Assembly (NCBI RefSeq): GCF_038443675.1
Contig: NZ_CP151762.1
Span: 1,798,001 to 1,862,000 of the forward strand
Direction of reading: 5' to 3'
DNA from: Yoonia sp. G8-12
Lineage (GTDB): Bacteria; Pseudomonadota; Alphaproteobacteria; Rhodobacterales; Rhodobacteraceae
DNA length: 64,000 bases
A program made the translations under genes and the position numbers. The notes under the pieces are model-generated. The model did no database searches. It saw nothing but the letters and a program-made list of their open reading frames with translations, and had not been told where the DNA came from. Within the stretch, counting starts at the first letter, position 1; each line of letters begins with the position of its first letter. This document shows positions 26,226 to 35,000 of this stretch, piece after piece.

Positions 26226-26630
26226 TCAGCCCATATGCGCAATCACGCACCTCTGATGAGGCCTGTCGCGGTGCTCAAAAAGATAGATCCCCTGCCACGA
26301 ACCCAAGGCCAGCCGCCCATCAGTTACGGGAATGCTCAAATGGGTCGGCAGCATTGCTGCTTTGATATGCGCGGGCATGTCGTCGGGCCCTTCATAGGTA
26401 TGGGTGAGGTAGGCCATGCTGGGGTCTGTTGTGGGTGGCACCAGCCGGGCAAAGTAGTTTTGCAGATCGGTCTGCACCTCATGGTCCGCGTTTTCCTGAA
26501 TAAGCAAACTGGCCGATGTATGTTGAACAAAGAGCGTCAAGAGCCCCGTGCCCCGCACCCAATCCGTCACATGATGGGTGAATTCATAAAGGCCGGGGCC
26601 AGAAGTTGCGATATCAAAACGTGTTTGCAT
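26226..26630 (-). CDS. YjbQ/UPF0047 family protein
   Basis: This 134-residue single-domain protein matches the family by TGPGLYEFTHHV-like N-terminal sequence, LLTLFVQHTSASLLIQENAD (about 35-54), DDMPAHIKAAMLPTHLSIPVTDGRLALGSWQGIYLFEHR and the final HRD region. Some homologues have weak thiamine phosphate synthase activity, but the physiological role is unsettled. It is transcribed alone. Confidence 0.9.
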   Translation of the reverse strand: MQTRFDIATSGPGLYEFTHHVTDWVRGTGLLTLFVQHTSASLLIQENADHEVQTDLQNYFARLVPPTTDPSMAYLTHTYEGPDDMPAHIKAAMLPTHLSIPVTDGRLALGSWQGIYLFEHRDRPHQRCVIAHMG

Positions 26631-26677
26631 GGGTGCAGCATCACCGGAGCGGACACAAAGAGCAAAAGGCGCGCGGC

Positions 26678-26935
26678 CTAGCCGAACAACCGATCACCCT
26701 GTTCATCAATCACCTGTTTCGCCTTTGCCACTGAGGCCGCGTCGGCCTGCTCTTTCGATTGCAGCACATCGGCGCGGATCAATTCGTGCACCTGTCCATC
26801 TTTTTCAATCCGCGCTGCGAGACGCCAGCCGCCGCTATCTTTTTCAGGGGTCGGCGTAATCGTGAAGTCTTTGTAGGCCTCGGACGGGACGGCTTCGGGT
26901 TTGCTACTGCCAAAAAGTTTTGAAAAAAGTGCCAT
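26678..26935 (-). CDS. HlyU-like small protein
   Basis: The 85-residue protein matches the family named after HlyU, with YKDFTITPTPEKDSGGWRLAARIEK and HELIRADVLQSKEQADAASVAKAKQVIDEQG. The name is historical: this short family lacks the winged-helix ArsR fold of Vibrio HlyU, so a transcription role should not be assumed. It is located between yjbQ and rpoD. Confidence 0.75.
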   Translation of the reverse strand: MALFSKLFGSSKPEAVPSEAYKDFTITPTPEKDSGGWRLAARIEKDGQVHELIRADVLQSKEQADAASVAKAKQVIDEQGDRLFG

Positions 26936-27032
26936 TGAACCTCGCTTGTGTTGCGCGAGGATAAACGCCTGCAGGTAAAGAGGAAAGGCCCAAGCAAAAC
27001 GCCGATACTTTGTCTTTTACGTGTGGCCAAAG

Positions 27033-27063
27033 AAAAACCCCACCACGCTTGCACGCGATGGGG
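27033..27063 (-). terminator. Rho-independent terminator of rpoD
   Basis: On the minus strand CCCCATCGCG (27063-27054) pairs with CGTGGTGGGG (27047-27038) across a six-base loop, then five T residues follow. It is 25 bases past the rpoD stop. Confidence 0.88.
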
Positions 27064-27087
27064 CTCATTTCTTAATCCGGCAAGAGC

Positions 27088-29067
27088 CTATTGATCCAGG
27101 AACGACCGCAACTTCCGTGACCGGCTTGGATGCTTCAACTTGCGCAACGCCTTGGCCTCGATCTGGCGGATACGTTCACGCGTCACGCTGAACTGCTGGC
27201 CCACTTCTTCAAGCGTGTGGTCGGTGTTCATGCCGATACCAAAGCGCATCCGCAACACGCGCTCTTCGCGTGGTGTCAGCGACGCCAGAACCCGAGTTGT
27301 CGTTTCCTTCAGGTTCTCCTGAATGGCGCTGTCCAAAGGCAGGATCGCGTTCTTGTCCTCGATAAAGTCACCAAGCTGGCTGTCTTCTTCGTCACCAATC
27401 GGCGTTTCAAGCGAAATCGGCTCTTTGGCGATTTTCATCACCTTGCGGACCTTTTCCAAAGGCATTTGCAGCTTTTCTGCCAATTCCTCTGGTGTTGGCT
27501 CGCGGCCGATTTCGTGCAGCATCTGGCGCCCGGTACGGACCAGTTTGTTGATCGTTTCGATCATATGGACCGGAATACGGATCGTGCGCGCCTGATCTGC
27601 GATAGACCGGGTGATCGCCTGACGGATCCACCATGTTGCATAAGTCGAGAATTTGTAGCCGCGACGGTATTCGAATTTATCAACCGCCTTCATCAGGCCG
27701 ATGTTGCCTTCCTGAATAAGATCAAGAAATTGCAGGCCACGGTTCGTATACTTCTTGGCAATCGAGATCACCAGACGCAGGTTCGCCTCGACCATTTCCT
27801 TCTTGGCCTGACGCGCCTCTTTTTCGCCCTTCTGGACCTGCTGGACGATGCGGCGGAATTCGGTGATGTCCACGCCGACGTATTGACCGACCTGCGCCAT
27901 GTCGCCACGCAACTCTTCGATCTTGTCGGTCGATTTTTCGATCATCATCTGCCAGCCGCGGCCAGCCTTTTGCGACATCTCTTCAAGCCAGTTTGGATCC
28001 AGCTCGCGCCCGCGATACGCATCGACAAATTCACGGCGGTTAATCCGGGCCTGGTCGGCCAGTTTGACCATGGAACTGTCGATCGACATGATCCGGCGGT
28101 TGATCCCGTAAAGCTGGTCGATCAGCGCCTCGATCCGGTTGTTGTGCAGGTGAAGCGAATTCACCAGTTCAACAATCTCGGAACGTAGCTTTTGATACTT
28201 CTTTTCCTGCTTGCCCGAGAACGAGGAATCCTCGTTCAACGTGGCCGACATCCGCGCATCTTGCATATCAGACAGCGCGGCAAAGTCGCGGGCGATCAGC
28301 TCAAGCGTTTCAAGAACACGCGGCTTAAGCGCGGCTTCCATCGCAGCCAGCGACATATTGGCCTGATCATCGTCGTCGTCATCATCATCTTTGGCAATCG
28401 GGTTGCCATCCGCGTCAAGCTCTTGAGACGCTTCTTTCTTGTCATCCGCCTGACCAGTGGGGGGAGCAACGACAGCTTCTACGCCCTCTTCGCCCAGCTG
28501 GTCGCCGAATGTGGTTTCGAGATCAATGACATCACGCAGCAAAATATCTTCGGTCAAAAGCTCGTCGCGCCAGATTGTAATCGCCTGAAACGTCAGCGGG
28601 CTTTCGCAAAGCCCAAGGATCATGGTGTTGCGACCGGCCTCGATCCGCTTGGCAATCGCAATTTCACCTTCGCGCGACAAAAGCTCGACCGAGCCCATCT
28701 CGCGCAGGTACATGCGCACCGGATCATCGGTCCGGTCAAGCTTCTCTGCCTCGGCCCCGCCCAGCGTGACCTCTCGCGAACCAGCAACAGTGGCCAGCGC
28801 GGTGTTGCCTTGGGTTTCTTCGGTTTCTTCGCTCTCTTCTTCCTCGGTGACCTGGATGCCCATCTCAGAGAGCATCGACATCACGTCTTCGATCTGGTCC
28901 GAGGAAACTTGATCGGGGGGCAGTACCGCGTTGAGTTGATCGTAGGTGATGTAGCCCCGCTCGCGCGCATCTGCGATCATCTTTTTGACCGCGGCTTGGC
29001 TCATATCAAGGCTGATATCACCATCCTGGTCGGCGTCCTTGCGATCATCGTTGTCTTTCGCGGCCAT
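27088..29067 (-). CDS. rpoD: RNA polymerase primary sigma factor RpoD (sigma-70)
   Basis: The 659-residue vegetative sigma factor has region 1.1 near the N-terminus and region 1.2 around DPVRMYLREMG. A non-conserved insert carries an acidic run of eight Asp residues. Region 2 (LIQEGNIGLMKAVDKFEYRRGYKFSTYATWWIRQAITRSI), region 3, and region 4 with TLEEVGQQFSVTRERIRQIEAKALRKL at the C-terminus follow. ATG at 29067 (MAAKDNDD) fits family N-termini and has AAAGGG upstream; a longer frame begins at 29103. It lies downstream of dnaG, the classic macromolecular-synthesis pairing. Confidence 0.95.
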   Translation of the reverse strand: MAAKDNDDRKDADQDGDISLDMSQAAVKKMIADARERGYITYDQLNAVLPPDQVSSDQIEDVMSMLSEMGIQVTEEEESEETEETQGNTALATVAGSREVTLGGAEAEKLDRTDDPVRMYLREMGSVELLSREGEIAIAKRIEAGRNTMILGLCESPLTFQAITIWRDELLTEDILLRDVIDLETTFGDQLGEEGVEAVVAPPTGQADDKKEASQELDADGNPIAKDDDDDDDDQANMSLAAMEAALKPRVLETLELIARDFAALSDMQDARMSATLNEDSSFSGKQEKKYQKLRSEIVELVNSLHLHNNRIEALIDQLYGINRRIMSIDSSMVKLADQARINRREFVDAYRGRELDPNWLEEMSQKAGRGWQMMIEKSTDKIEELRGDMAQVGQYVGVDITEFRRIVQQVQKGEKEARQAKKEMVEANLRLVISIAKKYTNRGLQFLDLIQEGNIGLMKAVDKFEYRRGYKFSTYATWWIRQAITRSIADQARTIRIPVHMIETINKLVRTGRQMLHEIGREPTPEELAEKLQMPLEKVRKVMKIAKEPISLETPIGDEEDSQLGDFIEDKNAILPLDSAIQENLKETTTRVLASLTPREERVLRMRFGIGMNTDHTLEEVGQQFSVTRERIRQIEAKALRKLKHPSRSRKLRSFLDQ

Positions 29068-29129
29068 GCGGAATGCCCTTTCGAATGCGTTATTTCTTGC
29101 CAAACTGATTCGGCTGATTCGGTTTGTCT

Positions 29130-29157
29130 CGAATCAACCTCGCATCGAGGTGATTCG
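29130..29157 (-). promoter_or_regulatory. hairpin in the dnaG-rpoD gap with GATTCG repeats
   Basis: CGAATCAACCTCG (29130-29142) and CGAGGTGATTCG (29146-29157) form a 12-bp stem with one bulge. Two further GATTCG words follow in tandem (29107-29112 and 29116-29121). The structure falls in the rpoD leader. It has no T run, so a processing site, attenuator or operator is more likely than a terminator. Confidence 0.45.
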
Positions 29158-29197
29158 CAAGCAGGTGAAGTACTCTTATTATTTTCTGTTGCGCAAA

Positions 29198-31165
29198 CTA
29201 CGACTTAGGCCGATCACGCCCCTTTGCAAAGGAGATTTGCTCAATCAGTAGCTCAAATGCGTTTTTCTCTTCTTTCTTCATGCGCGCGCCGTTCGCGCCA
29301 ATGGCGTACTCGGCTTTGTCATCATTGTCACCTCGTCCGGCCTGATCGACCGCAGCCGTGGCTTGCGCCAAACGCCATGTAAGCCCTTCATCGGCAACGC
29401 CACCAAGGTCTTCGACGGCATCTTCAATCTCACGGGCTTGGCCGCGCCGGGCGGCAAGTTTGGCGAACTCTTCGGCAAGGCACAAACGTGCGGTTTCTGG
29501 ATCACCGCCTCGCCGTATCGCGGGGCTAATGGCGACATGGTTCTGCGCAAAGAGTTTTTCAAGAGGCGCCTCTCCGATCTCGTGTACAATCAATGCACGC
29601 AAATCCTTGGCGCCAAGATGACGCAGCAGGCATCCTTGCAGATCGCGGTGCATCGGGTCGCGGCTTTCCATCTGCTCTAGGGCTGTCTCGAACTCAGGCA
29701 TAACTGCGGGTACAGCAATCAGCGTGGCAAGGATCACCGCCTCGCGCAGATGATCCTGATCGGCGGTCCCCGCCGCCAGAGCAGAGCTGCGCGAGGTGGC
29801 CACGGGGCTGACATCACGCTTCCACGGATCTTGGCGCGGGTTCCATTTTGCACCGCCCGTTTTGCGGGCAATCGGGGCTTTGCGATTGGAAAACAGCGCC
29901 CAGCGCATGTCTTTGATCGCTTGCCCGTAATGGCTGCGGATCGAGGGATCCTGGATCAGTTTGATCTTCTCGCGCAACACCTTGTCGAGTGCTGCTTTCC
30001 GTTCGGGGCTGTCAAAGTTTCTGCCCTCGGTTTCGCGCTGCCACAAAAGCTGCACCATCGGGATCGCCTGATCGAGCAGCTTTTGCATCGCCCCCGCGCC
30101 TTGCGCCTTGATCAGATCGTCCGGATCCAACCCCTCGGGCATCAGCGCAAAGCGCAACGATTGTCCCGCCTCCAACAGCGGCAGGGCGATATCAATCACC
30201 CGCATCGCCGCGCGCAAACCTGCGGTATCACCATCAAGCGCGATGATCGGCTCGGGCGCCATGCGCCACATCAGGCGCAACTGGTCCTCGGTAATGGCTG
30301 TGCCAAGCGGCGCGACCGTGGCGGTAAATCCGGCCTCTGACAGGGCAATGACATCCATATACCCTTCCGCGACGACCAAAGGCTTGCCCTTACCCGCCGC
30401 TTCACGCGCGGGGCCGTGGTTATAAAGACTGCGCCCTTTGTCAAACAGCGCGGTCTCGGGAGAGTTATAATATTTCGCCGGATGGTTGGGGTCCATCGCA
30501 CGACCACCAAACCCGATGGCACGACCTCGTGCATCGCGGATGGGAAACATGATCCGGTCGCGGAACCGATTATAAAGGCCGCTGCCGCGATCGCTCTCGG
30601 CCGCAAGACCCGCGGCAACGATCAGTTTTTGGTCAATCCCCTTGGCGCTCATCTGTTCCAGCACGCCGCCACTGGCAGGGGCAAAACCGATCTCCCAGCG
30701 CGCCTGCGCCTCAGCGCTCAAACCGCGCCGGTCCAGATAATCGCGCGCATCCGCCGCTGCCGCTGTCTGCAACTGCAAACGATGATACTGGACCGCCTGC
30801 TCCATCACATCGACCAGCACCGTGCGCGCATCCGCTTTTTCCTGCGCGCGCGGATCGCGGTCCGGCACGGTCATCCCCGCCTCGGCGGCAAGGATTTTCA
30901 CGGCCTCCATGAAATCCACATTCTCGGTTTCACGGACAAAGGAAATCGCGTCACCCTTGGCATGACAGCCAAAGCAGTAATAAAACCCCTTGCGGTCATC
31001 GACATGGAAACTGGCGGATTTTTCCTGATGGAACGGGCACGACGCCCAAAGATCACCTTTTCCCTGATTGGACTTGCGGGTGTCCCACATGACCTTACGG
31101 CCCACGACCTGCCCGAGCGACAGCCGATTACGCAATTCATCAAGGAAACCAGGAGGCAGACTCAT
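29198..31165 (-). CDS. dnaG: DNA primase DnaG
   Basis: The 655-residue primase makes RNA primers at the replication fork. The N-terminal CHC2 zinc finger ligands are Cys43, His46, Cys64 and Cys67. The Toprim core has VVAEGYMDVIAL and ALDGDTAG. A C-terminal DnaB-binding helical domain follows. ATG at 31165 (MSLPPGFLDELRNR) is preferred; the frame is open 14 codons further upstream. It is located upstream of rpoD on the same strand. Confidence 0.95.
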   Translation of the reverse strand: MSLPPGFLDELRNRLSLGQVVGRKVMWDTRKSNQGKGDLWASCPFHQEKSASFHVDDRKGFYYCFGCHAKGDAISFVRETENVDFMEAVKILAAEAGMTVPDRDPRAQEKADARTVLVDVMEQAVQYHRLQLQTAAAADARDYLDRRGLSAEAQARWEIGFAPASGGVLEQMSAKGIDQKLIVAAGLAAESDRGSGLYNRFRDRIMFPIRDARGRAIGFGGRAMDPNHPAKYYNSPETALFDKGRSLYNHGPAREAAGKGKPLVVAEGYMDVIALSEAGFTATVAPLGTAITEDQLRLMWRMAPEPIIALDGDTAGLRAAMRVIDIALPLLEAGQSLRFALMPEGLDPDDLIKAQGAGAMQKLLDQAIPMVQLLWQRETEGRNFDSPERKAALDKVLREKIKLIQDPSIRSHYGQAIKDMRWALFSNRKAPIARKTGGAKWNPRQDPWKRDVSPVATSRSSALAAGTADQDHLREAVILATLIAVPAVMPEFETALEQMESRDPMHRDLQGCLLRHLGAKDLRALIVHEIGEAPLEKLFAQNHVAISPAIRRGGDPETARLCLAEEFAKLAARRGQAREIEDAVEDLGGVADEGLTWRLAQATAAVDQAGRGDNDDKAEYAIGANGARMKKEEKNAFELLIEQISFAKGRDRPKS

Positions 31166-31210
31166 CCCCCTATTATGACGCAACCCCGCAGGACTTTCTA
31201 TGTCCAATCA

Positions 31211-31230
31211 AACTTCCGCCGGAGGCATTC
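31211..31230 (-). repeat. dispersed intergenic element, core only
   Basis: The minus strand reads GAATGCCTCCGGCGGAAGTT, sharing the GCCTCCGGCGG core with the copies at 703-730 and 15706-15742. It lies in the gap between soxG and dnaG. Confidence 0.45.
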
Positions 31231-31242
31231 CAACGCCACACC

Positions 31243-31761
31243 CTAGCGCATCGCCAGCGCCCGCATCGCAACATCCAAATCATGCACCAATGTCTTGGCC
31301 ATCGACCGCATCGCCATGATCTCAAACCGGTCAGCACCACTTCGTATGATCGTCACCGCCATGTGCCCCAACAGCGTCTTGGCCACATGATTTGTTTTGA
31401 AGACCTGCCCCCGCAGATCAACCGGCACCAGTCGCGCCAGCACATCCTCAACCCCCGCACCTGACACATGCACCACGGCCCAAGCGTCGGATTGATCCGT
31501 CACAGCTGCCCCGTCCAACGCCACCTCGCCTGCAACCAGCCAAGTCCCATGGCCGAACCATGTCACGCATCCCGCACGGCGCTTCGGCGCAGATAGCCCA
31601 ACCCCGACTTGGGCTTTCAATTGGGCCGCAACGGCTTCGTGCTGTCCCCGATACGGGGCCACCGACATCAGCCGATCTGGCACAACCTCCGACACCTCAA
31701 CCCCACCATGTACAATCGGCAACAGTCCGGCACAGGGCGTCAGAGCAATCAAACTAGCCAC
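31243..31761 (-). CDS. soxG: sarcosine oxidase, gamma subunit
   Basis: The 172-residue small subunit of heterotetrameric sarcosine oxidase is recognised by its place after soxA and by GCVTWFGHGTWLVAG, QSDAWAVVHVSGAGVEDVLARLVPVDL and the C-terminal FEIMAMRSMAKTLVHDL. The start is probably GTG at 31761 (VASLIALTPCAG), overlapping soxA by 8 bases; a longer frame to 31839 would overlap soxA much more. It contributes to the folate/FMN interface. Confidence 0.82.
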   Translation of the reverse strand: MASLIALTPCAGLLPIVHGGVEVSEVVPDRLMSVAPYRGQHEAVAAQLKAQVGVGLSAPKRRAGCVTWFGHGTWLVAGEVALDGAAVTDQSDAWAVVHVSGAGVEDVLARLVPVDLRGQVFKTNHVAKTLLGHMAVTIIRSGADRFEIMAMRSMAKTLVHDLDVAMRALAMR

Positions 31762-34690
31762 GGGCACGCCCTCCTGTCGGATCAAAGAAGACCGGATCAC
31801 AGACCGTGACCTCTTCGGTGATGCCGCGCAAATGGTCACGCAGCTTGATCACCTCGCCATGGCGCGCACGGCCATTTTCCAGAAACCCCAGCGCCACATA
31901 GCTGCCCAACGTTGGCGAAAAACACACCGAGGTGACATACCCCTGACTATTCTCCCGCGTTTCGGCGGCGTCTTTTGCAAACAAATGCGCCCCCGCGCTT
32001 AACACATGGTCCTCCCCTTTGGCCCGCAACCCGACCAACTGCTGGCGTCCTGCGCCAAGAAGGCCCGGACGGGCCGCCGCGGCTTTGCCGATACAGTCTT
32101 TGTTGGGCGAAACCATCCGATCCATCCCGATATCAAGGGCCGTGGTCCGGCCATGGATTTCGGCGTGCGTCACAAAACCTTTCTCGATGCGCAACACATT
32201 CAGCGCTTCCATCCCATAAGGCCCACCGCCCAAAACCTCGGCCTGCGCCACGAGGATGCGAAACAGGCTCTCTCCATATCGCGCTGGCACGGCGACCTCA
32301 TAGGCGTGTTCACCCGAGAACGATATTCGGAACAGCCGCCCCGAAACACCCCCGACGTCAACCACACCACAGGCCATGAACGGCCAGTTTGCATCATCAA
32401 GCGTTTGATCCAGCACGGTATCCAATAGCGCCCGCGCCTTTGGTCCTGCCACCGCAAACTGCGCCCACTGCTCGGTCACCGACATCACCTTTGCGTCCAG
32501 ATCGGGACGCAAAACCTGCAAGGCAAATTCCAGATGCCGCAACACCAAACCCGCCGCGGCGGTTGTTGTCGTCATCACGAAATGCGCATCACCCAATCGC
32601 GCAGTCGTGCCGTCATCCATGACATGGCCATCCTCGCGCAACATCAGACCATAGCGGACACGGCCCACCTTCAGGGTCGAAAACGAATTGGTGTAGACAA
32701 AATCCAACAGGGTGGCGGCATCGGGTCCCTGAATGTCGATTTTACCAAGGGTCGAGACATCACAAACCCCCACTGCATTACGCACATACCCGACCTCACG
32801 GTCGCAGGATTGGCGCCAATGGGTTTCCCCTTTCTGCGGATAGTAACTCGGGCGATACCAAAGCCCCGCCTCGATCATGGGGGCATCGCGGGCGACACTG
32901 GCCTTGTGCGACGTCGTGAACCGCTCAGGTGCAAACCCTTTGCCCTGACTGCCCGCCCCCATTGCCGCGATCGACACAGGCACATAGGGCGGGCGGAAAG
33001 TGGTCGTACCCGTCTGCGCTATTCCCCTGCCCGTTGCATCCGCCAGCACCGCAAGGGCCACCACATTCGACGATTTGCCCTGATCCGGCGCCATGCCTTG
33101 AGTGGTATACCGCTTCATATGCTCGACCGAGCGAAAGTTCTCCTGCGCGGCCAGCTTGATATCCTTGACGTGCACATCGTTCTGAAAATCGATCCACTTG
33201 CGGCCCCTGCCCGGCACGGCCCAAAGCGGGGTGATTGCGTAAGGCGCATCATCGGCCGCAGGGACCGTCACCTTGGGTTTCAACCCAAGGCCCCTTGCAA
33301 CCTCCGCCGCCACCCCGGCCCCCTCGGCCAAACAGCCCGCTGTGCTGAAAGTGCCGTTACAAGCCCCTGCCGTCACCATCCCCGGAATACTATCAGGGGT
33401 CGGTACAAACGACGCGATATCTTCGCGCCATGTGGGCCGCCCATTCATATGACAGGTCAAATGCACGGTCGGGTTCCAGCCGCCCGACATCGCCAGGCAA
33501 TCCGTCTGGATCGTCCGCGTGCCACCCCTATGGCTGACCGTGATACTTTGCAGGCCATGGCGGCCTTTCGTGGCGATCACCTGTGCAGCAGTATAGATTG
33601 GATAGTCACCATAGGCCGTCACACCATCACGGCTATCCGTCACGCTGCCCGTGCCGTCACGACTATCAATCACAGCAACCACTTTTATACCTGCGGCTGT
33701 CAAATCAACTGCAGTGCGATGTACGTCCTGATTATTGCCAAAAACCGCGATAGCCTTGCCTGGCGCCACACCCCAACGATTGACGTAGGCACGCACCGCA
33801 CTGGCCATCATAATACCGGGGCGGTCATTGTTCGGAAAGGCGATAGGACGCTCCAAGGCGCCGGCGCACAGGATCGCACGCTTGGCCACGATGCGCCAAA
33901 AACACTCCAGCGGTTTGCCCGGCATACGCGGCCCAGCAACACGTTCAAGCGCGCCATAGGTGCCTTGATCGTAAGCCCCCGTCACCGTCGTGCGGGTCAT
34001 GCGGCGGACATTGGGCATCGCATCAAGTGCGGCCAAAACCTCGGCCACCCAATCCTTCGCGGACGTGCCATCCACCTCCTCTTGCTCGCGCAGCAACCGC
34101 CCGCCCATCGCGGTATCTTCATCTGCAATGATCACATCGGCACCCGCCTGCCCCGCAGTCAAAGCCGCCATCAACCCCGCAGGCCCCGCGCCAATTACCA
34201 GCACATCGCAAAAGGCAAAGGCCTTTTCATAGGTGTCGGGGTTTGTCTCACCGCTGAGCGCACCAAGCCCCGCCGCACGCCGGATCACCGGCTCATAGAG
34301 CTTTTCCCAAAAACTGCGCGGCCACATGAAGGTCTTGTAGTAAAAGCCCGCTGCCAAAAACGGCGATACAAAATCATTCATCGCCATCATGTCATAGCGC
34401 AGCGACGGCCATGCGTTCTGGCTCGATACCTCCAGCCCCTCAGATACCTCAAGCGTGGTGGCCCGCACGTTGGGTTCCGCCTGCGCACCTCGGCCCACAG
34501 TGACCAACGCGTTCTGTTCCTCTGATCCCGCGGACATGATCCCGCGCGGGCGGTGATATTTGAACGACCGCGCAACCAGTTTGATACCATGCGCCAAAAG
34601 CGCCGCCGACACAGGCTCGCCCGGCACAGCTTTGATGCGCCGCCCATTGAAAGTGAAAGTGACCGTTTTTTCAGGTTCCTGCAGCCTCAT
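31754..34690 (-). CDS. soxA: sarcosine oxidase, alpha subunit
   Basis: The 978-residue large subunit has an N-terminal 2Fe-2S-ferredoxin-like segment (FTFNGRRIKAVPGEPVSAALLAHG), an NAD-binding Rossmann domain (VLVIGAGPAGLMAALTAGQAGADVIIADED, about 162-191), and a C-terminal GcvT-like aminomethyltransferase half (about 600-978) that transfers the released C1 unit to tetrahydrofolate. The complex oxidises sarcosine to glycine, formaldehyde or methylene-THF, and H2O2. It overlaps soxD by 4 bases. Confidence 0.95.
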   Translation of the reverse strand: MRLQEPEKTVTFTFNGRRIKAVPGEPVSAALLAHGIKLVARSFKYHRPRGIMSAGSEEQNALVTVGRGAQAEPNVRATTLEVSEGLEVSSQNAWPSLRYDMMAMNDFVSPFLAAGFYYKTFMWPRSFWEKLYEPVIRRAAGLGALSGETNPDTYEKAFAFCDVLVIGAGPAGLMAALTAGQAGADVIIADEDTAMGGRLLREQEEVDGTSAKDWVAEVLAALDAMPNVRRMTRTTVTGAYDQGTYGALERVAGPRMPGKPLECFWRIVAKRAILCAGALERPIAFPNNDRPGIMMASAVRAYVNRWGVAPGKAIAVFGNNQDVHRTAVDLTAAGIKVVAVIDSRDGTGSVTDSRDGVTAYGDYPIYTAAQVIATKGRHGLQSITVSHRGGTRTIQTDCLAMSGGWNPTVHLTCHMNGRPTWREDIASFVPTPDSIPGMVTAGACNGTFSTAGCLAEGAGVAAEVARGLGLKPKVTVPAADDAPYAITPLWAVPGRGRKWIDFQNDVHVKDIKLAAQENFRSVEHMKRYTTQGMAPDQGKSSNVVALAVLADATGRGIAQTGTTTFRPPYVPVSIAAMGAGSQGKGFAPERFTTSHKASVARDAPMIEAGLWYRPSYYPQKGETHWRQSCDREVGYVRNAVGVCDVSTLGKIDIQGPDAATLLDFVYTNSFSTLKVGRVRYGLMLREDGHVMDDGTTARLGDAHFVMTTTTAAAGLVLRHLEFALQVLRPDLDAKVMSVTEQWAQFAVAGPKARALLDTVLDQTLDDANWPFMACGVVDVGGVSGRLFRISFSGEHAYEVAVPARYGESLFRILVAQAEVLGGGPYGMEALNVLRIEKGFVTHAEIHGRTTALDIGMDRMVSPNKDCIGKAAAARPGLLGAGRQQLVGLRAKGEDHVLSAGAHLFAKDAAETRENSQGYVTSVCFSPTLGSYVALGFLENGRARHGEVIKLRDHLRGITEEVTVCDPVFFDPTGGRARG

Positions 34691-34950
34691 GGCGTCGCTT
34701 TCTCAGCCAATGTGACATTCAGTACTGCATGGGTCACGGTGTTGCGCTCAACGACCAACCACGCACCACACCCTGCCTCGTGAAACCACAAATCGCGGGT
34801 CTCACCGGCGGGATTATCGCGGTTGTGCAGATAATCATCCCACGCATCCAACCCGGCATCCTCGGCTGGACGGCTCAGCGCCAGAGCATCGCCTTGATAG
34901 TAAAACTCGCGCCGGTCGCGTTCGCCACAGTTGGGGCAGGTTATCCGCAT
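34687..34950 (-). CDS. soxD: sarcosine oxidase, delta subunit
   Basis: The 87-residue zinc-binding subunit begins MRITCPNCGERDRREFYYQGDA and later has HEAGCGAWLVVERNTVTHAV, giving the cysteine/histidine zinc site expected in SoxD. It lies between soxB and soxA and overlaps soxA by 4 bases. The start is preceded by a dispersed GGCAAGATGATGAGGG element whose GAGGG may serve as ribosome-binding site. Confidence 0.93.
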   Translation of the reverse strand: MRITCPNCGERDRREFYYQGDALALSRPAEDAGLDAWDDYLHNRDNPAGETRDLWFHEAGCGAWLVVERNTVTHAVLNVTLAEKATP

Positions 34951-34960
34951 CTGGCACCCT

Positions 34961-34990
34961 CATCATCTTGCCAAAAAAACTCAAAAAACA
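34961..34990 (-). repeat. dispersed intergenic element (copy ahead of soxD)
   Basis: The minus strand reads GAGTTTTTTTGGCAAGATGATG between soxB and soxD. It shares the T run and GGCAAGATGAT with the copies at 15706-15742 and 43481-43510, but has lost the GCCTCCGGCGG core. Confidence 0.5.
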
Positions 34991-35000
34991 TCGCCCGCCC

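Noticed and set aside
32534..34525. 663-codon open frame on the plus strand
   Set aside because: It is antisense to soxA, whose product is fully recognisable; the long frame follows from the high GC content of soxA codons.
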